Assembly (NCBI GenBank): GCA_900642245.1
Contig: CAAAJI010000127.1
Span: 1 to 20,350, forward strand
Direction of reading: 5' to 3'
From: Fragilaria radians
Lineage: Eukaryota; Bacillariophyta; Fragilariophyceae; Fragilariales; Fragilariaceae
Length of the DNA: 20,350 nt
The notes under the pieces were generated by a model, which was given only the letters and a program-made list of their open reading frames with translations, was not told where the DNA came from and searched no databases. A program made the translations under genes and the position numbers. Of the stretch, positions 17,056-20,350 are shown piece by piece (positions within the stretch are counted from its first letter, which is position 1; every line of letters begins with the position of its first letter).

Positions 17056-18303
17056 GGTAAATTATGAAAATTTGATTTGTGATGACTACCAAAGGCACAT
17101 TTTTGTCTGATCGAGACACACTTTGTTGAAACAAGTCTTGGTTTGCGGTCACATTCATCACTAGTAGTGGTACTTGGGTTAAATTACTATGAAATGTTGT
17201 GACGTAATACTTTAGAAACTTACTGCTATTTCTTTGAAACAACATCTGATCTGGCCGTCGGCCGTTTCCCCTTCTTGATTTACAACGATCATTTGAAAAC
17301 ACCTCTCAACAGCAGCAACATTCTTTTGACGTTCCAACTAAAACAACAGTGCAACTTAGCTTAGAGATCAAAGCCTTCCATATTGGATATTCCAAATTTT
17401 AGTTGCACTTACAAAAAGAAAGAATCATAGTGTCCGGTTTACATCAACTTCTTTCACCTTGCCACTATCTTCAAAAGAAAATTTGCATTCAATGCAAATG
17501 GCTTTTCAAGTATTATGACAGTAGTGTATTGCTACTGACTTACTATCCAAATCCCCATTCATTCATTTGCCTCTTTGTGCTTTTAATGATCCACTATATA
17601 GCCTTCAATCCATGACTCATAAACTGAATGTAAGCAATTGATAAGGATGCATGATATATCTGTTATTGCAATCCTTCTGATTATAAAGAAATTCTCTAGA
17701 ACAGTCAAGCATGAATAGAAAAGCCAATATTGTCATGCTAATTTAGGGCACTATTTTCAAGAATCGAAATTCGTGTCTTTAAACATTTCTCAGATTATTC
17801 ACTATATGCTATATTGGAACACTTGTAATAATACATATAGAGAAAATAGTGAATGGATGAACCATAATCTCCTTAGAAGAATGAATTAGCTTTATGTTAA
17901 CTGTAGGAATTTGTGGTATGTCTTATGTAGAAACTTTATTTTTCAATTCCAATAATTAATGTCTCATTTTTTCCTCACCATCATTTCACATTCGAATGAT
18001 TGATTGACTCCCGTAGACTACAAAATCAGTCTGTGACAAGGATTTTCGATTTACATTATGCTTGCTACAAACATTGTTTCAAAATTTAGTAACCGTCTGT
18101 CAGCAGATATAGTGAGGAAGTTGATATGTTTCAAGCACAATCGATATCTTTTGATGAGCATGATATTTGATTTGGGTGCATTCCAATAATAAAGAAGATA
18201 GGGATTTAAAAACAAACGAAATTGATGCACATTATTAGCAGTCCATTTGGTAGAAGTAATTTTATGACAGTAGGCTTCGCAATGCAACAAAAAACCCGAC
18301 TAG
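17056..18303. other. 1.2 kb region between divergent genes; promoters expected, none identified
   Basis: It separates the starts of the leishmanolysin gene (minus) and the LRR gene (plus), so both promoters should lie here. No strong TATA or other element was recognised. Open frames in it (for example 17403-17615 and 18051-18290) show no family resemblance. A 9-base inverted repeat ATTCACTAT/ATAGTGAAT (17797-17805, 17846-17854) is present, of unknown meaning. Confidence 0.5.
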
Positions 18304-19971
18304 ATGGAAAGTAAAGTCAAGAGCGAGGTGAGGGGACTGAATGATTTGGAAGTCCACTGTGCCCTAGATTTAAGGATCAGGGATTTCAATCAGGATGAAT
18401 TAATTGCAACTCTTGCAAAGTACGCATCTGTAAAATGTACTCTAGCTGAAAAAGAAGAACTATTCATAATCGCCCAAGCGCTGAAAGAAAATTCATCATT
18501 GAAGTCTCTAGATCTTAGTTCCAATGAAATAGACGATGAAGGAGCATCAGCAGTTTCCGAGGCGTTGAAGGTGAATTCTTGTTTGAAATCAATACATTTG
18601 AACGACAATTATATTGACGATGAGGGAGCATACGCAATCGCCGAAGCATTGAAAGAGAATTCAAGTTTGAATTTACTGGAACTTGGAAGCAATGAGATTC
18701 ATCATGCGGGAGCATGTGCAATTGCCGAAGCGTTAAAGGTAAATTTTACCCTATCATCAATAGACCTTAACGACAATTACATTCACGATGCAGGAGCAAC
18801 CAAAGTTGCTGAAATGTTGAAGATTAATTCTTCCCTGATTTCCTTGGATCTTGCAGAAAATAATATCAAAGATGTGGGAATATCCAGAATCGCCGAGGTG
18901 TTGAAAAGTAATTCAGGTTTGAAATCACTAAATCTGGCAAATAATTGTTTTGGAAGTGAGGGAATAACTGTACTCGCCGATGCATTGAAAGTGAATACAA
19001 TTTTGATGTGGCTAGATCTTCATTATAATGATATTGAGAGAGGGGGAGCATCGGTTCTTGCTGACGCGTTAAAAGTGAATGCTTCATTGATATCACTAAA
19101 CCTTAACAACAATGCAATTAACAATGAGGGAGCATCTGCAATTGCCGAAGCGTTGCGAGTGAATTTATTTTTGACATCAATTTGTCTTTTGAAGAATTCC
19201 TTTGGAAAAGAAGGAGCATACAAAATCGGCAAAGCTTTGAATGTGAATTATTCCTTAACTTCATTAAACCTTAGTTACAATGACATTGACGACAAGGGAG
19301 CATTTGCCATTGCCGAAGCATTGAAGGTGAATTCTTCTTTGAAATCACTAAATCTTGTTAACGTTTCCATGGGACTAAATGGAGTATTAGAAATTGCGAA
19401 CGCCTTGAAGGTGAATTCTTCCTTGACATCAATGAACCTTAGAAAAAATGGTATTGACGTCGAGGGAGCATTCGCATTTGCCGAGGCGTTGAAAGTGAAT
19501 TCATCCTTAGAATCACTTGACCTTGCAATAAATGATATCGATAATGATGGGGCATCCAAAATTGCCGAGTCTTTGAAAGTGAATTCAACTTTGTCATCAC
19601 TGAATCTGAGTCTTAACTGTTTTAAGAAAGACGGAGCATCAGCAATCGCCAAAGCATTGAAAGTGAATATATCTCTGAAATCTCTAAATGTTTGCTATAA
19701 TGAAATTAAATTAGAGGGAGCTTGCGCAATCGTCAAAGCATTGAAATTCAATCCCTCTCTTGAATATTTGACATTTCACGAGGACTTATTCAGGGCTTGT
19801 GAAGATGAAGTTCAAGATTTTGCCGTCAACACACAGCACTGTCAGAAATATTTACTGGTGATGCTTATTGGCGACGATGGTGCACGAGTATTGGCCAACA
19901 AATATCGTATGAGATTTCCTATTGCAATTGTTGGAACAGATTGTTTTCAACTTGATTGGATACTTTTCTAA
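18304..19971 (+). CDS. Ribonuclease-inhibitor-type leucine-rich-repeat protein
   Basis: 555 residues in one exon. The ATG at 18304 is fixed by a TAG directly before it in frame (18301-18303); the stop is TAA 19969-19971. Residues 1-62 form a non-repeat cap. Residues 63-482 are fifteen gapless 28-residue repeats of the form N-x-S-L-x-S-L-x-L-x-x-N-x-I-x-x-x-G-A-x-x-I-A-E-A-L-K-V, and a sixteenth, decayed repeat begins at 483. The last 60 residues are a different C-terminal cap with a hydrophobic stretch (YLLVMLIG). This pattern is the RNI/NLRC-like LRR class, which builds a horseshoe surface for protein binding. There is no NACHT, kinase, F-box or signal peptide, so it is probably an intracellular binding or scaffold protein; the partner is unknown. 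Repeats 6, 9, 11 and 14 depart from the N-x-I-D/H type (CFGSEG, SFGKEG, SMGLNG, CFKKDG), a subfamily pattern. Large families of such genes are known in diatoms and other algae. Confidence 0.88.
   Translation: MESKVKSEVRGLNDLEVHCALDLRIRDFNQDELIATLAKYASVKCTLAEKEELFIIAQALKENSSLKSLDLSSNEIDDEGASAVSEALKVNSCLKSIHLNDNYIDDEGAYAIAEALKENSSLNLLELGSNEIHHAGACAIAEALKVNFTLSSIDLNDNYIHDAGATKVAEMLKINSSLISLDLAENNIKDVGISRIAEVLKSNSGLKSLNLANNCFGSEGITVLADALKVNTILMWLDLHYNDIERGGASVLADALKVNASLISLNLNNNAINNEGASAIAEALRVNLFLTSICLLKNSFGKEGAYKIGKALNVNYSLTSLNLSYNDIDDKGAFAIAEALKVNSSLKSLNLVNVSMGLNGVLEIANALKVNSSLTSMNLRKNGIDVEGAFAFAEALKVNSSLESLDLAINDIDNDGASKIAESLKVNSTLSSLNLSLNCFKKDGASAIAKALKVNISLKSLNVCYNEIKLEGACAIVKALKFNPSLEYLTFHEDLFRACEDEVQDFAVNTQHCQKYLLVMLIGDDGARVLANKYRMRFPIAIVGTDCFQLDWILF
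18490..19749 (+). repeat. Fifteen tandem 84-base repeats encoding the LRR units
   Basis: The coding DNA has an exact 84-base period, with recurrent GAAGCGTTGAAGGTGAATTC-like junctions between units and no insertions or deletions. Near-identical junctions show growth by unit duplication. The clean register suggests selection on the protein. Confidence 0.9.
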
Positions 19972-20124
19972 GTTAAACTTCCTACATGTGTGTTTAACAT
20001 TTATTTGGAAAACGTTTAGCATATGTGTAAGTGTTAATCAATTATCAAAACTTTTCAACCGTTTTCTTTCATGATGAGAGATAGTGGGACGACTAGATGG
20101 TCTTGATATGCTCTGATAGTTAAA
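19972..20124. other. Shared 3' region between convergent genes
   Basis: 153 bases between the LRR stop and the stop of the second leishmanolysin copy. The right end (about 20080-20124) still aligns with the coding stalk start of the first copy (RPS-RPT), so it is former coding sequence beyond the new stop. Confidence 0.6.
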
Positions 20125-20350
20125 TTAGTCTTTGAAACGAGGAGAGTCTCCACAAAATGGACTGGAATCTTGACGATCATTGCATATACACTTTGGAATG
20201 GCCTTGGAATAATCACACTTGCCACGTCCAGCACAATTTTTGGGGCAAATGAAACTTGGAATGCAAGAATTAGGAAATACTAAGATGGAGGGAATTTACA
20301 ATCTCAATGAACACTTACTCCATACAGACAGTTGCTAGACGAGGGCATCT
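20125..20350 (-). CDS. Second leishmanolysin-like gene, 3' end only (continues past the window), early stop
   Basis: Minus strand. Exon end 20350-20319 (RCPRLATVCM), intron 20318-20255 (GTAAGTGTTC...CATTCCAAG, 64 bases), last exon 20254-20125 with FICPKNCAGRGKCDYSKAIP and CICNDRQDSSPFCGDSP, ending RFKD-TAA at 20127-20125. The last exon differs from copy 1 at about 15 of 130 bases by eye; the intron is also recognisably related. The stop replaces Gln of copy 1 (CAA to TAA). Beyond it the frame still resembles the stalk (FNYQSISRPSSRPTI) before it diverges. The product would lack the Thr-rich stalk and hydrophobic anchor and so would be a soluble secreted form, if the rest of the gene is intact. 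The catalytic part lies outside the window. Confidence 0.85.

Noticed and set aside
17009..17302. 97-codon minus-strand frame upstream of the leishmanolysin start, as an N-terminal extension or separate gene.
   Set aside because: It overlaps the signal peptide exon in another frame and has no family features; the signal peptide Met at 17055 is the better start.
17797..17854. 9-base inverted repeat ATTCACTAT/ATAGTGAAT as a possible MITE or hairpin.
   Set aside because: No target duplication, no further pairing in the arms, and AT-rich context makes it expected by chance.
1..20350. CRISPR arrays, bacterial promoters, ribosome binding sites, rRNA or tRNA genes.
   Set aside because: No spacer-repeat array, no tRNA-like cloverleaf or T-loop motif and no rRNA sequence was seen; the window is eukaryotic.

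Overview
The window looks like nuclear DNA of a eukaryotic alga, most likely a diatom. The main evidence is an almost complete Ty1/copia retrotransposon whose Gag and pol motifs (CWNC near the Gag N-terminus, DNQST in the protease, WHVDDLKISH in the reverse transcriptase) match, from memory, the CoDi elements of diatoms. Short GT-AG introns of 64-67 bases and two leishmanolysin-like genes fit this. There is no operon structure and nothing prokaryotic. Layout. (1) 1-253 is flanking DNA with a possible first exon. (2) 254-7273 is the copia element: two 264-base LTRs with 14 differences by eye, and a gag-pol frame broken by one in-frame TGA and one frameshift. Its 3' LTR is split by a 1775-base pogo-like DNA transposon (5366-7140) inserted at a TA. 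The intact 5' LTR serves as the empty-site reference, so the insertion can be read to the base. The pogo transposase is itself damaged: a catalytic Asp is now Asn, and there is an early TGA. (3) 7274-8510 holds a 12-base tandem repeat, a frameshifted unknown gene and an ORF without ATG. (4) 8555-12250 is a graveyard: a minus-strand copia relic in which gag runs straight into reverse transcriptase, a hexanucleotide microsatellite, a possible LTR, and a minus-strand Ty3/gypsy relic. (5) 12517-13151 is a broken C-terminal von Willebrand A-like domain of the DUF2828 family, minus strand. (6) 14687-17055 is a five-exon leishmanolysin-like (M8) metallopeptidase gene on the minus strand with one apparent single-base frameshift. 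(7) 18304-19971 is an intronless plus-strand gene for a pure ribonuclease-inhibitor-type leucine-rich-repeat protein. (8) 20125-20350 is the 3' end of a second leishmanolysin gene in the same orientation as the first, ended early by a stop codon where the first copy has Gln. The left two thirds is therefore a layered transposon cluster, and the right third is a small host gene cluster: two tandem secreted or surface metallopeptidase genes with an LRR gene between them. The least expected signal is a perfect 16-base complement between the copia leader, starting at the LTR edge, and an internal LTR segment. Together with the absence of a tRNA-type primer site, this suggests reverse transcription could be primed by fold-back of the element's own RNA.
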